Below, one piece after another: positions 43,696-52,421 of a stretch of 64,000 bases of DNA. Positions within the stretch are counted from its first letter, which is position 1, and each line of letters opens with the position of its first letter. Position numbers and translations under genes: made by a program. The stretch is from Streptomyces luomodiensis. GTDB lineage: Bacteria; Actinomycetota; Actinomycetes; Streptomycetales; Streptomycetaceae. The stretch is taken from the NCBI RefSeq assembly GCF_031679605.1, contig NZ_CP117522.1, positions 8,804,001-8,868,000 on the forward strand. Reading direction: 5' to 3'. The notes under the pieces were generated by a model. That model was given only the letters and a program-made list of their open reading frames with translations. It was not told the origin of the DNA and did not search any database.

Positions 43696-44283
43696 GCCAC
43701 CGCCCGGCCGGTGCCGCTGTGCCGCCGCCCGGCCGGTGCGGCTGAGCCACTGCCCGGCCCGGTGCCGCTGTGCGGTCGCCCGGTCCGGCGCTGCTGTGCC
43801 ACCGCCCGGCCCGGCGCCGCTGTGCCGCCGCCCGGCCGGTGCGGCTGAGCCACTGCCCGGCCCGGTGCCGCTGTGCGGTCGCCCGGTCCGGCGCTGCTGT
43901 GCCGTCACCCGGTCCGGCGCCGCTGTGCGGTCGCCCGGCCCGGTGCCGCTGAGCCACTGCCCGGCCCGGTGCCGCTGTGCGGTCGCCCGGCCCGGCGCCG
44001 TTGAGCCACTGCCCCGCCCGGCGCCGTTGAGCCACTGTCCGGCCGGTGCCGCTGTGCGGTCGCCCGGCCCGGTGCCGCTGAGCCGCCGCCCGGTCCGGTG
44101 CCGCTGTGCGGTCGCCCGGCCCGGTGCCGCTGAGCCACTGCCCGGCCCGGTGCCGCTGTGCGGTCGCCCGGCCCGGCGCCGTTGAGCCACTGCCCCGCCC
44201 GGCGCCGTTGAGCCACTGTCCGGCCGGTGCCGCTGTGCGGTCGCCCGGCCCGGCGCCGCTGTGCCGTCGCCCGGTCCGGCGCG
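43692..44283. repeat. Minisatellite: 23 tandem 25/26-bp units between convergent genes
   Basis: Seventeen 26-bp and six 25-bp units run head to tail for 592 bp with no spacers. Units begin CTGTGCGGTCGCCC or CTGAGCCACTGCCC and end in CCGGCCCGGTGCCG or close variants. Internal duplications are exact: 129 bp at 43923-44051 recurs at 44104-44232, and 77 bp at 43717-43793 recurs at 43820-43896. This shows expansion by recombination or slippage of multi-unit blocks. The period is not a multiple of three and stop codons recur, so it is noncoding. The minus strand has paired G3 tracts in most units (CCGGGCCGGGCG). Confidence 0.95.
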
Positions 44284-44296
44284 CCGTGCGGTTGGT

Positions 44297-45430
44297 TTAC
44301 CCGGCGCCCCCGCCGGCGGCCCGGTGGGCCAGCTCCTGGCGGACCAGCGGCAGCAGTTCACGGCCGTAGCCGACGGCGTCGTCCAGCGGGTCGTAGCCGC
44401 GGATCAGCAGGGTCGTGACGCCGATGTCCACATAGTCCAGCAGCGCCTTCGCGACCGTCTCCGGGGTGCCGACCAGCGCCGTGGAGTTCCCGGCGGCCCC
44501 GGTGGCGGCCGCGGTCGCCGTCCACAGCGCCCGGTCGTGGCGCTCCCCCCGGGCCGCGGCGGCCAGCAGCCGCTGGGACCCCACGTTCTGCGGTTCCGGA
44601 CCTCCGGTCGTGGGCGAGCCCAGCGTCTCGCGGCCCCACCGGGAGGAGGTGAAGGAGCCCGCCGGGCCATGGGTGGTGATGGTGTCGAGAATCCGGTGCG
44701 CCCGCTGCCACGCCTGCTCCTCGGTCGCCCCGAGGATGGGCCGGAAGGACACGCTGATACCGGGCGGTTCGGCCCGCCCGGCGGCCTTGGCGGCCCGGTG
44801 CACCGAGGCGATCTGCTCCGCCGTCTCCGCCAGCGGTTCGCCCCACAGCGCGAAGGTGTCCGCGTGCTTGCCGCCCACGGTGTAGGCGGCCTCGGAGGAA
44901 CCGCCGAAGTACAGGGGGATGCGCGGCCGCTGGTACGGGCGGACCTCGGCGTGGAAGTCCTCGAAGCGGTAGAAGCGGCCGTCGTACCCGAACGGCTCCT
45001 CGTCCGTCCACGCCCGCTTCAGGATCTCCAGATACTCGTCGGTGCGGGCGTAACGGTCGTCCTTGCCCAGGTAGTCGCCGTCGCGCCGCTGCTCGGCGTC
45101 GCGCCCGCCGCTGATGATGTGCACGGCCACCCGGCCGCCGGAGAACTGGTCGAGGGTGGCGAAGGTACGGGCGGCCAGGGTGGGGGCCACGAAGCCGGGC
45201 CGGTGGGCCACCAGCAGCCCGAGCCGCTCGGTGTGCGCGGCGACATACGCGGCCACCTGGGCGCCGTCCGGGGTGGCCGAGCCATAGCCGATGAGCACCC
45301 GGTCGAAGCCCGCGTCCTCATGGGCGCGGGCGAACCGCAGCGTGTAATCGGCGTCCACGACGGGGCCACGGGCCGGGTGGATCTCGGACACCTCACGGGT
45401 GCCGATCATTCCGATGAACTCGACGGACAT
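44297..45430 (-). CDS. LLM-class flavin-dependent monooxygenase, SsuD-like
   Basis: 377 aa ending in TAA, right beside the repeat array. The bacterial luciferase-like TIM barrel of the alkanesulfonate monooxygenase branch is shown by HEDAGFDRVLIGYGS, LGLLVAHRPGFVAPTLAARTFATLDQFSGG, RVAVHIISGGRDAEQRRDGD and KHADTFALWGEP, where the SGG and DxxEQ segments match SsuD. Such enzymes use FMNH2 and oxygen to release sulfite from sulfonates, or oxidise other sulfur compounds. It is the last gene of a minus-strand run with a five-gene ABC importer and a Cys-type leader peptide, fitting organosulfur use. No FMN reductase is adjacent. Confidence 0.85.
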   Translation of the reverse strand: MSVEFIGMIGTREVSEIHPARGPVVDADYTLRFARAHEDAGFDRVLIGYGSATPDGAQVAAYVAAHTERLGLLVAHRPGFVAPTLAARTFATLDQFSGGRVAVHIISGGRDAEQRRDGDYLGKDDRYARTDEYLEILKRAWTDEEPFGYDGRFYRFEDFHAEVRPYQRPRIPLYFGGSSEAAYTVGGKHADTFALWGEPLAETAEQIASVHRAAKAAGRAEPPGISVSFRPILGATEEQAWQRAHRILDTITTHGPAGSFTSSRWGRETLGSPTTGGPEPQNVGSQRLLAAAARGERHDRALWTATAAATGAAGNSTALVGTPETVAKALLDYVDIGVTTLLIRGYDPLDDAVGYGRELLPLVRQELAHRAAGGGAG

Positions 45431-45474
45431 CGTCAGCCTTTCTCATGAGGGGCGGAACGCGACCGGGGGGAGGG

Positions 45475-46527
45475 TCACCGCCCGGCTTCCTCGCGGGTTT
45501 CTCCGGTGGCCGCCATCAGCTCCGGCGGCCGCTGTGCGGCGGCCGGAGCGGCCGCCTGGGCGACCAGCTCACGCCACCGCGGCACCCGGTGGCAGGCGGC
45601 GAAGCGCCCTTGGCCCACCGGGGCCGGCGCGGGCGCGGTGCGGCAGGAGTCGATGACGAACGGGCAGCGGTGGCCGAAGACACAGCCCTCCCGCGCCGTC
45701 CAGGCGGGCGGTTCGGCCGACGGGCGCAGCGCCGCCGCGCCCGGCCCCTTCTCGGCCCGTACGCTCGGCGCGGAGGCGGTGAGCAGCGCGGTGTACGGAT
45801 GCAAGGGGTGGCTGAACACCTCCCGTACCGGCCCCTGTTCCACCACCCGGCCGCGGTAGAGCACCGCCACCCGGTCCGCGATGCCCGCCAGCGAGCTGAG
45901 GTCGTGCGAGATGACGACGACGGCCATCCGGTGCTCGGTGCGCAGCCGGTCCAGCAGCCGCAGCACCCGGTTGCGGTTGGAGGCGTCCAGGGCGCTCACC
46001 GGCTCATCGGCGATCAGCAGCCGGGGCCGGGTGACGATCGCCCGCGCGAGCAGCACCCGCTGCCGCTGACCGCCGGAGACCGCCCCCGGCAGCCGGTCGC
46101 CGAGGCGAGCCGGGTCCAGGCCCACCGTCGTCAGCGCCTCGTCCACCCGCGCCGCGCTCCCGGCGTCGTCGAGCTGGCCCGCGACCGCGAGCGGCTCCGC
46201 CACCGCCCGCCGGACCGTCAGCTCCGGGTCCAGGGCCCGCAGCGGGTCCTGGAACGCGTAACTCATCCGCCCCGAACGGCGGAACGCGCGCAGTGCGCGC
46301 CCCCGCAGCCCGGAGACCTCGCGCCCGTCGAAGACCACCCGGCCCGAACGCGGGGCGACCAGGCCCACGGTGGCACGGGCCAGCGTGGTCTTGCCGGAGC
46401 CGGTCTCCCCGATGACCCCGACGATCTCCCCCTCGCCCACGGACAGCTCCACACCGTCCAGCACCGGCCGCGCGCCCCGCCGGCCGAAGGCCACGGTCAG
46501 CCCGGAGATCTCCAGCAGCCCGCTCAT
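45475..46527 (-). CDS. ABC transporter ATP-binding protein, DppF/OppF-like
   Basis: 350 aa from the ATG at 46527. Walker A GETGSGKTTLAR, signature VSGGQRQRVLLARAI, Walker B RLLIADEPVSALD, and switch histidine in VVVISHDLS. The C-terminal oligopeptide/dipeptide extension has the cysteine-bearing GCVFGHRCPFVIDSCR, which in this subfamily binds an iron-sulfur cluster in some members. The start overlaps the upstream ATPase stop by four bases. It energises the importer together with the next protein. It is separated from the monooxygenase gene by 44 bp. Confidence 0.9.
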   Translation of the reverse strand: MSGLLEISGLTVAFGRRGARPVLDGVELSVGEGEIVGVIGETGSGKTTLARATVGLVAPRSGRVVFDGREVSGLRGRALRAFRRSGRMSYAFQDPLRALDPELTVRRAVAEPLAVAGQLDDAGSAARVDEALTTVGLDPARLGDRLPGAVSGGQRQRVLLARAIVTRPRLLIADEPVSALDASNRNRVLRLLDRLRTEHRMAVVVISHDLSSLAGIADRVAVLYRGRVVEQGPVREVFSHPLHPYTALLTASAPSVRAEKGPGAAALRPSAEPPAWTAREGCVFGHRCPFVIDSCRTAPAPAPVGQGRFAACHRVPRWRELVAQAAAPAAAQRPPELMAATGETREEAGR

Positions 46528-47582
46528 ACCGCCACCTCCCGGGCGCCGCGCGCACCGGCCCGCGACAGATCGATCTCCTCGCCGCGCACACACCGCACCC
46601 GGCGCCCGTCGGCCGTCTCCCGCAGCGGCACCGGGCCGCTGCGGCACGCCGGCGCGGCGAACCCGCAGCGGTCCGCGAACCGGCAGCCCGGCAGCCGCGC
46701 GCCCACCTCAGGTGGCGCGCCGGGGATCACCTCCAGCTCGCGCCGCTCCCAGTCGCCGACCGTGGCCACGCGCAACAGCGCCTCGGTGTACGGGTGCAGG
46801 GGGTCGTTCAGCACCCGCTCGGCCGGGCCGTCCTCGACCAGTTCCCCGGCGTAGGCCACCAGGATGCGGTCGCACACCTCGGCGATCACCGCCAGATCAT
46901 GGCTGACCAGCAGCAGCGCCAGATCGTGCTCGGCGCGCATCCGGGCCAGCAGCTCCAGCACCTCGGCCTGGACCACCACATCCAGCGCGGTGGTGGCCTC
47001 GTCGGCCACCAGCAGATCCGGTGCGCAGGCCACCGCGATGGCGATCAGCACCCGCTGGAGCATCCCGCCGGACAGCTCGTGCGGATGGCGCCGGGCGACC
47101 TCGGCGGGGTCGTGCAGCCCGACGGCGGCGAACAGCTCGACGGCCCGCTCGTGGGCCCGCGCCCGGTCCAGTCCCCGCTTCACCCGCAGCACCTCGGTCA
47201 GCTGACGCCCCACGGTCAGCGACGGGTTGAGATACGAGGCGGGGTCCTGGAAGACGGCGCCCACCCGGGTGCCCCGCACCCGGTCCCACTCCCGGCGCGA
47301 CAGCCCGGTCAGCTCCTCACCGGCCAGCGTGATGCGGCCCTCGAAGACCGCGCAGCCCGGGGGCAGCAGCCCCAGCACCGACCGGCAGATGAGGGTCTTG
47401 CCGCTGCCGGACTCGCCGACCAGGCCGACGGCCTCACCGCGGCCCACGGTGAACGACACATCGCGTACGGCCGTCAGCCGCCCGGCGGAGACGGTGACGC
47501 CGAGCCCCTCGACGGACAGCGCGGCCGGCCGGGGGACGGGCCCGCCGGGCGCGGCGGGATCAGGCGACGGGGAGTGCGGCAT
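46524..47582 (-). CDS. ABC transporter ATP-binding protein, DppD/OppD-like
   Basis: 352 aa from the ATG at 47582. Walker A GESGSGKTLICR, signature LSGGMLQRVLIAIA, Walker B DLLVADEATTALD, and SHDLAVIAE. The C-terminal dipeptide-family domain contains GCRFADRCGFAAPACR with the cluster-type cysteines. It overlaps the permease gene by 23 bp at its 5' end, so it is translationally coupled. Heterodimer partner of the downstream DppF-like ATPase. Confidence 0.9.
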   Translation of the reverse strand: MPHSPSPDPAAPGGPVPRPAALSVEGLGVTVSAGRLTAVRDVSFTVGRGEAVGLVGESGSGKTLICRSVLGLLPPGCAVFEGRITLAGEELTGLSRREWDRVRGTRVGAVFQDPASYLNPSLTVGRQLTEVLRVKRGLDRARAHERAVELFAAVGLHDPAEVARRHPHELSGGMLQRVLIAIAVACAPDLLVADEATTALDVVVQAEVLELLARMRAEHDLALLLVSHDLAVIAEVCDRILVAYAGELVEDGPAERVLNDPLHPYTEALLRVATVGDWERRELEVIPGAPPEVGARLPGCRFADRCGFAAPACRSGPVPLRETADGRRVRCVRGEEIDLSRAGARGAREVAV

Positions 47583-48462
47583 CGGCCTGCTCCTTGGTGG
47601 TGTCGGGGGAGTCGGCGGTGGCGTCCGGGGCACCGGTGGGCAGCAGCTCGTCCGCCCCGGCGTCCCGTACGGCGTCGGCCAGCAGATTGAGCGCCCCGGC
47701 GGTGATGACGATCAGCGCGGCCGGGAACACCGGTGCCCAGATCTGCTGGGTGAGGAAGCCCAGATCGGTGGCGAGCATGCCGCCCCAGGTGGCGGCGGGC
47801 GGCTGCACACCGACCCCGAGGAAGGTCAGCGAGGAGACCACCAGCAGACACGTGGCCAGCGCCTGGGCGGCCGTGACGATGACCGTCGGCAGGACCTTGC
47901 TCCAGATGTGGGTGCGCAGCACCCGCCCCACCGAGGCGCCGAACAGCTCGGCCGACTCCACGTACTGGGCGTGCCGCAGGCTCAAGCCGGCGGCGCGGGT
48001 CATCCGGAAGAACAGCGGGGCGTAGAGCACCCCGAGCGCCAGCATGGCCTGGTGCATCCCATTGCCCAGCGCGCCCACGACCGCGATGGCGAACACGGTG
48101 AACGGCAGCGTCATCAGCGCGTCGACGACCCGCTGCGCGATCCACTCGCCCACCCGCCCCATCCACAGCGAGACCAGACCGGCCGGCACCCCCACCGCCA
48201 TCGCGGCAGCCACCGCCTCCACCGCGCCCGCCACCGAGCGGCCACTGCCCTCCAGCAGCCGGCTGAGCACATCGCGGCCCAGATAGTCGGTGCCCAGGAG
48301 ATGGCCGGGGCCGGGACCGCGCAGCATGTTCCGGGGGTTCTGGGCGAGTGGGTCATGGGGCGCGAGCCAGCCGCCGAACACCGCCAGCAGCGCGATGGCC
48401 AGCAGCACCAGCAGCGCCACCTTGGCGGAGGCGGGCCGCCACGCCCGTCGCAACGTCCTCAT
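47560..48462 (-). CDS. ABC transporter permease, DppC-like
   Basis: 300 aa. Six membrane helices; N-terminal OppC/DppC start with FGGWLAPHDPLAQNPRN and LLGTDYLGRDVLSRLLEG, the hallmark of this family, and the EAA-type cytoplasmic loop YVESAELFGASVGRVLRTHIW. The C-terminal 30 residues are a hydrophilic Ala/Asp/Thr tail. The start overlaps the upstream permease by four bases. Confidence 0.9.
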   Translation of the reverse strand: MRTLRRAWRPASAKVALLVLLAIALLAVFGGWLAPHDPLAQNPRNMLRGPGPGHLLGTDYLGRDVLSRLLEGSGRSVAGAVEAVAAAMAVGVPAGLVSLWMGRVGEWIAQRVVDALMTLPFTVFAIAVVGALGNGMHQAMLALGVLYAPLFFRMTRAAGLSLRHAQYVESAELFGASVGRVLRTHIWSKVLPTVIVTAAQALATCLLVVSSLTFLGVGVQPPAATWGGMLATDLGFLTQQIWAPVFPAALIVITAGALNLLADAVRDAGADELLPTGAPDATADSPDTTKEQADAALPVA

Positions 48463-49478
48463 CGGCGCGTCACCTCCCGGCGCCGGGCGGCGGGGTTCAG
48501 CGCGAGCAGCGCCGCGTTGACGGCCACGTTGACGACCAGCACCACCGCGATGGTCACCAGCAGCGTCCCCTGGATCACCGGGATGTCGTGCTGCTCCGCC
48601 GACTGGAGGGTGAGCTGGGCGAGGCCGGGCAGCGCGAAGATCTGCTGGGTGACCACCGCGCCGCCGAGCAGCATCGGCACGCTCATCCCGAGCGCCGTGA
48701 GCGCCGGTCCGGCGGCGTTGCGCAGGGCATGGCCGAACACCACCCGCCGGGCGCGCAGCCCGCGCATCACCGCGCCCGTCACATAGTTCTCCCGCAACGT
48801 CCCCACCAGGGAGGTGCGCAGCTGACGGGCGATGGCGGCCGCGGCCTCCAGGCTCAGCGCGAACGCGGGCATCACGGTGTACCGCAGCCACTGCGCCGGG
48901 TCCATGTCCAGCGGCACATAGCCGCCGGACGGCAGCCAGCCCAGCTTCAGCGAGAACACCGTGACCAGCGCGATGGCCACGACGAAACCGGGCAGTGTGC
49001 CGAGCAGCGCGCACAGCGCGGTGACGGCGCGGTCCAGCCGGCCGCCGGCCCTGAGCGCGGCGGCGACACCGGCCGCGCCGCCCAGCACCACCGCCATCAG
49101 CAGCGCGAGCCCGGCGATGGACAGGTCCACCGGAATCGCCTGCCGGATGCTGTCGGCCACCGGGACGGTGGTGAACCACGAGCGGCCCAGGTCCCCGGTG
49201 AAGGCGTGCCCCAGCCACGACACGTACTGCTCCCACAGGGGCCGGTCCAGGCCGAACTGGTGGTTCATCCGGGCGATGTCGGCGGGTGTCGCCGTCTCGC
49301 CGAGCACCGCCGCCGCCGGATTGGCCCCGGAGAGCGCGCCGAGACCGAAGGTGAGCGCGGAGGACAGCAGGAAGACCGTGCCCGCCGTGGCCAGGACGCG
49401 GCCGAGCGAGCGGGGGACACGGGCCGGCCGTACGGCCTTCCGGCGCATCCGCGCGATATGCGGAGCGAGCGCGGTCAT
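48459..49478 (-). CDS. ABC transporter permease, DppB-like
   Basis: 339 aa. Six membrane helices with the DppB/OppB N-terminal segment FGLDRPLWEQYVSWLGHAFTGDLGRSW and the EAA loop ENYVTGAVMRGLRARRVVFGHALRNA. The periplasmic-side loop LGWLPSGGYVPLD is typical. The gene overlaps both neighbours by four bases; with DppC-like it forms the transmembrane pore of the importer. Confidence 0.9.
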   Translation of the reverse strand: MTALAPHIARMRRKAVRPARVPRSLGRVLATAGTVFLLSSALTFGLGALSGANPAAAVLGETATPADIARMNHQFGLDRPLWEQYVSWLGHAFTGDLGRSWFTTVPVADSIRQAIPVDLSIAGLALLMAVVLGGAAGVAAALRAGGRLDRAVTALCALLGTLPGFVVAIALVTVFSLKLGWLPSGGYVPLDMDPAQWLRYTVMPAFALSLEAAAAIARQLRTSLVGTLRENYVTGAVMRGLRARRVVFGHALRNAAGPALTALGMSVPMLLGGAVVTQQIFALPGLAQLTLQSAEQHDIPVIQGTLLVTIAVVLVVNVAVNAALLALNPAARRREVTRR

Positions 49479-51052
49479 CCGGCCGTCACCCCCTCGAACC
49501 GCTGCACCACCGGGAGCGCGGGGATGGGGGAGACGGAGGAGGTACGGGCCAGGGCGCGCGGCACCGTGTAGAGGAACACGTTCGGCATCGTGCGCACCGC
49601 CACCGAGGTGGCCGCCCGCAGCACCTCCGGATAGCGCGGCGACTCCAGCGGAGTGCGGCGCACCGCGGCCACGGCGGCCTCCAGTTCGGGCGTGGTCCGG
49701 CGGGAGGGGTTCATCAGCCCCTCCGCGCCGAAGAGCACCTGCATGGCCTGCACCGGTGACTCCCGCCCGGCGAACTGGTCGAGGTACAGGGCGCGGGAGT
49801 GCTGGACGTACACCACCTGGGAGGCCCGCGCCGCGGGGATGACCTCGATCCGGGCCCGGAACCCGACCCGGTTCAGCTGCGCCTGGAGCTGCTCGGGCGC
49901 GCCCTGCGGCTGGGTGGTGGTGATGGTCACCTCGACGCCGTCGTGGTATCCGGCCTCCCGGAGCAGCCGGCGCGCCCGCTCCGGGTCGTGCTCGTACACC
50001 GCGCCGAGCCCCGGGTCGAAGCCCGGGTAGCCGGGCGGAAACGGCTGGTGGTCCACCTCGCCGTGGCCGAACTGCTCGCTGTCCAGCAGGGCCTGGCGGT
50101 CCACGGCGTACTTCAGGGCCTTGAGGACGGCGGGGTCGTCGAAGGGCTTCATAGTGGTGTTCACATCCAGGACGCGCACCACCATCGAGGGGATGAGCTG
50201 CACCGGGAAACCGGCCTCACGCGCCGCCTTCACCTGGCTGAACGGGATCTGGGCCACATTGAGCCGCCCCGACTGGAGCGCGGCGAGCGCCGTGGTCTCA
50301 TCGGGCTTCGGATACGCCTCGAAGCGCTCGACGGCGATGTGTTCGGCGTTCCAGTAGCCGGGGTCGCGGCGCAGACTGGCCATGGAGTTCTGGGTGTAGG
50401 ACACCAGCCGGAACGGGCCGTGGCCGACCGGCCGGGTGGCCAGGCGCGCCTCGTCCGCGCCGAACGCGGTGGGGCTGACCACCATGCCGGTCTTCCCGGC
50501 CAGCAGCGCGGGCAACTGGTAGTCGGCCTCGGTGAGTTCCAGGACCACGGTGTGCGGATCGGGCGCCCGTACCGTCTCGATGCTGGTCAGCTGGGAGGCG
50601 ATCAGGGACTCGGGGTGGTTCTTGCCGCGGTCGAGGCTTTTCTTCACGGCCTCGGCGTTCACCGGGGTGCCGTCGGAGAACCGCAGCCCCCGACGGAGGG
50701 TGAAGGTGAGCCGCCGGCCGTCGGGGGAGTAGCGCCAGGAGGAGGCGAGCGCGGGCTTGGCGCCGCCCTTGGCGTCGAGCTGGGTCAGCCCGGAGTAGAC
50801 CAGGGACAGCAGATGGACGTCCCAGCCCTTGGAGGAGAACACCGGGTCCCAGGTGGAGGGCAGATCCCAGCCCCAGCGCAGGGTGTCGCCCCCGCCGCCC
50901 GCCCCGGTCGTCGCCACCCCGCCGCAGGCGGCCAGCAGCAGGGAGCCACCCGCCCCCAGCGCGAGCCCGAGCACCGAGCGGCGGCCCGGAGCGGGGTCCG
51001 GCGGCGGATCGGGCGGAAGGCGGACGGGAAGCGGCGGGGCGGCGGGAGACAT
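49475..51052 (-). CDS. ABC transporter substrate-binding lipoprotein (SBP family 5)
   Basis: 525 aa. The N-terminus combines a proline-rich stretch, twin arginine (GRRSVLGLALGAGG) and a lipobox LLLAACGG, so Tat or Sec export and lipid anchoring are expected. The SBP_bac_5 domain shows RLTFTLRRGLRFSDGTPVNAE, RPVGHGPFRLVSYTQN and KYAVDRQALLDSEQ. Family 5 binds peptides, nickel or, in some groups, glutathione and other sulfur compounds. The operon ends with an SsuD-like monooxygenase, pointing to a sulfur-containing ligand (inference). The leader peptide gene lies 229 bp upstream. Confidence 0.88.
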   Translation of the reverse strand: MSPAAPPLPVRLPPDPPPDPAPGRRSVLGLALGAGGSLLLAACGGVATTGAGGGGDTLRWGWDLPSTWDPVFSSKGWDVHLLSLVYSGLTQLDAKGGAKPALASSWRYSPDGRRLTFTLRRGLRFSDGTPVNAEAVKKSLDRGKNHPESLIASQLTSIETVRAPDPHTVVLELTEADYQLPALLAGKTGMVVSPTAFGADEARLATRPVGHGPFRLVSYTQNSMASLRRDPGYWNAEHIAVERFEAYPKPDETTALAALQSGRLNVAQIPFSQVKAAREAGFPVQLIPSMVVRVLDVNTTMKPFDDPAVLKALKYAVDRQALLDSEQFGHGEVDHQPFPPGYPGFDPGLGAVYEHDPERARRLLREAGYHDGVEVTITTTQPQGAPEQLQAQLNRVGFRARIEVIPAARASQVVYVQHSRALYLDQFAGRESPVQAMQVLFGAEGLMNPSRRTTPELEAAVAAVRRTPLESPRYPEVLRAATSVAVRTMPNVFLYTVPRALARTSSVSPIPALPVVQRFEGVTAG

Positions 51053-51280
51053 GGCTGGACGTCGCCTTTCGTGGTGTCGACTGCCCCCGGGGCGGCCGTG
51101 GAACAGCGCGCGTCACCGCACCTGGCGCGCACAGGGACATGCGAACGGGCGGCGGCCGGTGCGGGCCGGAGGCGCTGGGCCCGGGGCGGACATGCGAGAA
51201 GGAGGAGAAGGAGAAGCAGAAAGGGCAGAACGAGCGGAACAGGGCGCTCGGGGGACGTGGCGGACCGCGGGAGCGGGCGG

Positions 51281-51355
51281 TCAGCGACAGATGGCGCTGG
51301 CGGTGCGCCGGAAGTCCACGTATCGGCACACCACGGCGGAGTGCGTCGTCATCAT
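51281..51355 (-). CDS. Cys-containing putative leader peptide of the sulfur uptake operon
   Basis: 24 aa from the ATG at 51355 (a second ATG at 51352). The peptide starts MMTTHSAVVCRYVDF and ends TASAICR before TGA. The C-R-x-V-D-x-x-R-x-x-S-A-x-C-R pattern is the one I know from short Streptomyces leader peptides upstream of sulfur-assimilation genes, where ribosome stalling at cysteine codons is thought to control downstream expression. It is too short for routine gene calling. 51053-51280, between leader and transporter, contains GC-rich inverted segments but no other gene. Confidence 0.7.
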   Translation of the reverse strand: MMTTHSAVVCRYVDFRRTASAICR

Positions 51356-51378
51356 GTGCCCATGGTGAGGGGCCAGAC

Positions 51379-51409
51379 CCCGCGAAGTCAATGGACACCT
51401 TTTGGTGTC
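51379..51409 (-). promoter_or_regulatory. Palindrome plus -35 element upstream of the leader peptide
   Basis: GACACCTTTTGGTGTC (51394-51409) is a perfect 16-bp palindrome. On the minus strand its GGTGTCC half abuts TTGACT (-35-like, about 51390-51385); a weak CACCAT -10 follows at about 18 bp and the leader ATG comes right after. The half-site and flanks recur upstream of the Rrf2 gene (52875-52889). It could also serve as terminator for the DsbA-like gene 17 bp away, but operator use fits the shared motif better. Confidence 0.55.
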
Positions 51410-51425
51410 TCATTGGCCAAGACGG

Positions 51426-52421
51426 CTACGGCCTGGGGGTTTTCAGCTCGGGGAGGGTGAGTGCCGGATGGGTGGCGGCCTCGTCCGGGTGCAGCCACAG
51501 CGGACCGCCCGCCGTGTCCACCCGTACGGCCGAGGGCGGGGGAGTGGCGCCGCCCGTCAGCAGCGACAGATCGGGTCCGGTCAGGCTGCGGTGCTCCGCC
51601 AGCGCCTCCTCCGGGCCGGTCAGGGGCGCGTCCCAGAGGTGATGGGGCGCCACCGTGCGCAGCGCCGCCGTGTACTCGGCCATGCTCCGCCACCCCGGTG
51701 CGGCCACCCGCCCGCCGGGGCCGGAGAACACCAGGGTGGGCAGGGCGTAACGCACCCCGTCGTCGGTCTCCTTGACGCCCGTGCCGTGCGGACCCGGGGC
51801 GTGGAACGCGCGCGCCTCCGGGACGGGGGCACGGGCCTCGGCGTGGTCCCGCCGGACGGCCGCCACCACCGACGGCTCGCCCATCTCCGCGCCCAGCCGC
51901 CCCACATCGACACCGTCGAGACCGGCCAGGGCGTCGAGCACCCGCTCGGCGGTATCGGCCGGAGTGCCCAGGACGAACGTGGTCTCGCGCAGCCGCCGCA
52001 GCACCCGCTCCGCGGCCGTCGCGCCCTGCCGCTCGGCCGCCTTCGCGGCGAGCGAGGCGGGCCGGCTGGTGGCCGCCACCCACCGCAGCCGGTGTGCGTA
52101 GGGCGCCCGCGTATGACGGGCGATATCGGTGATGTAGCGGCTGTACCAGGCGGTCTCGGCCGCCGGGTCCGGCGCCGGATCGTCGCCCTCGTCGAAGAGG
52201 ATGCCGAACACCCGGCGCCAGCGGACCCGCCCCGCGGTGAGCGCGCGCAGCCGGCGGAACGCGGGCTCCGATCCCCAGGCCCACGGGCAGGCCGGATCGG
52301 TGAACTCCACCACCTCGACGGCCCCGGACCCGACGGCCCCGGATCCGACGGCCCCGACCTCGGCGGCGCCGTCGCCGCTCGCACCGCTGTGCCGGGGCCG
52401 GCCGGCGCCCGTGGGCGTCAT
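51426..52421 (-). CDS. DsbA-family (FrnE-like) thioredoxin-fold protein
   Basis: 331 aa from the ATG at 52421, overlapping the Rrf2 stop by four bases. The thioredoxin-fold active site is C45 in TDPACPWAWGSEPAF; the CxxC partner cysteine is replaced by alanine (CPWA). The fold continues with a long helical insert and the cis-Pro loop in YALPTLVFSG. Residues about 20-35 are a short GAVGSGAV repeat. No signal peptide, so cytoplasmic. With a single active-site cysteine it may handle glutathione-like or persulfide adducts (inference). Coupled to Rrf2 and just upstream of the sulfur-type transporter. Confidence 0.75.
   Translation of the reverse strand: MTPTGAGRPRHSGASGDGAAEVGAVGSGAVGSGAVEVVEFTDPACPWAWGSEPAFRRLRALTAGRVRWRRVFGILFDEGDDPAPDPAAETAWYSRYITDIARHTRAPYAHRLRWVAATSRPASLAAKAAERQGATAAERVLRRLRETTFVLGTPADTAERVLDALAGLDGVDVGRLGAEMGEPSVVAAVRRDHAEARAPVPEARAFHAPGPHGTGVKETDDGVRYALPTLVFSGPGGRVAAPGWRSMAEYTAALRTVAPHHLWDAPLTGPEEALAEHRSLTGPDLSLLTGGATPPPSAVRVDTAGGPLWLHPDEAATHPALTLPELKTPRP

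Noticed and set aside
43692..44283. Possible CRISPR array or repetitive protein
   Set aside because: Units are contiguous with no unique spacers and no cas genes are present. The 25/26-bp period is not a multiple of three, and open frames through the array on either strand are artefacts of composition.
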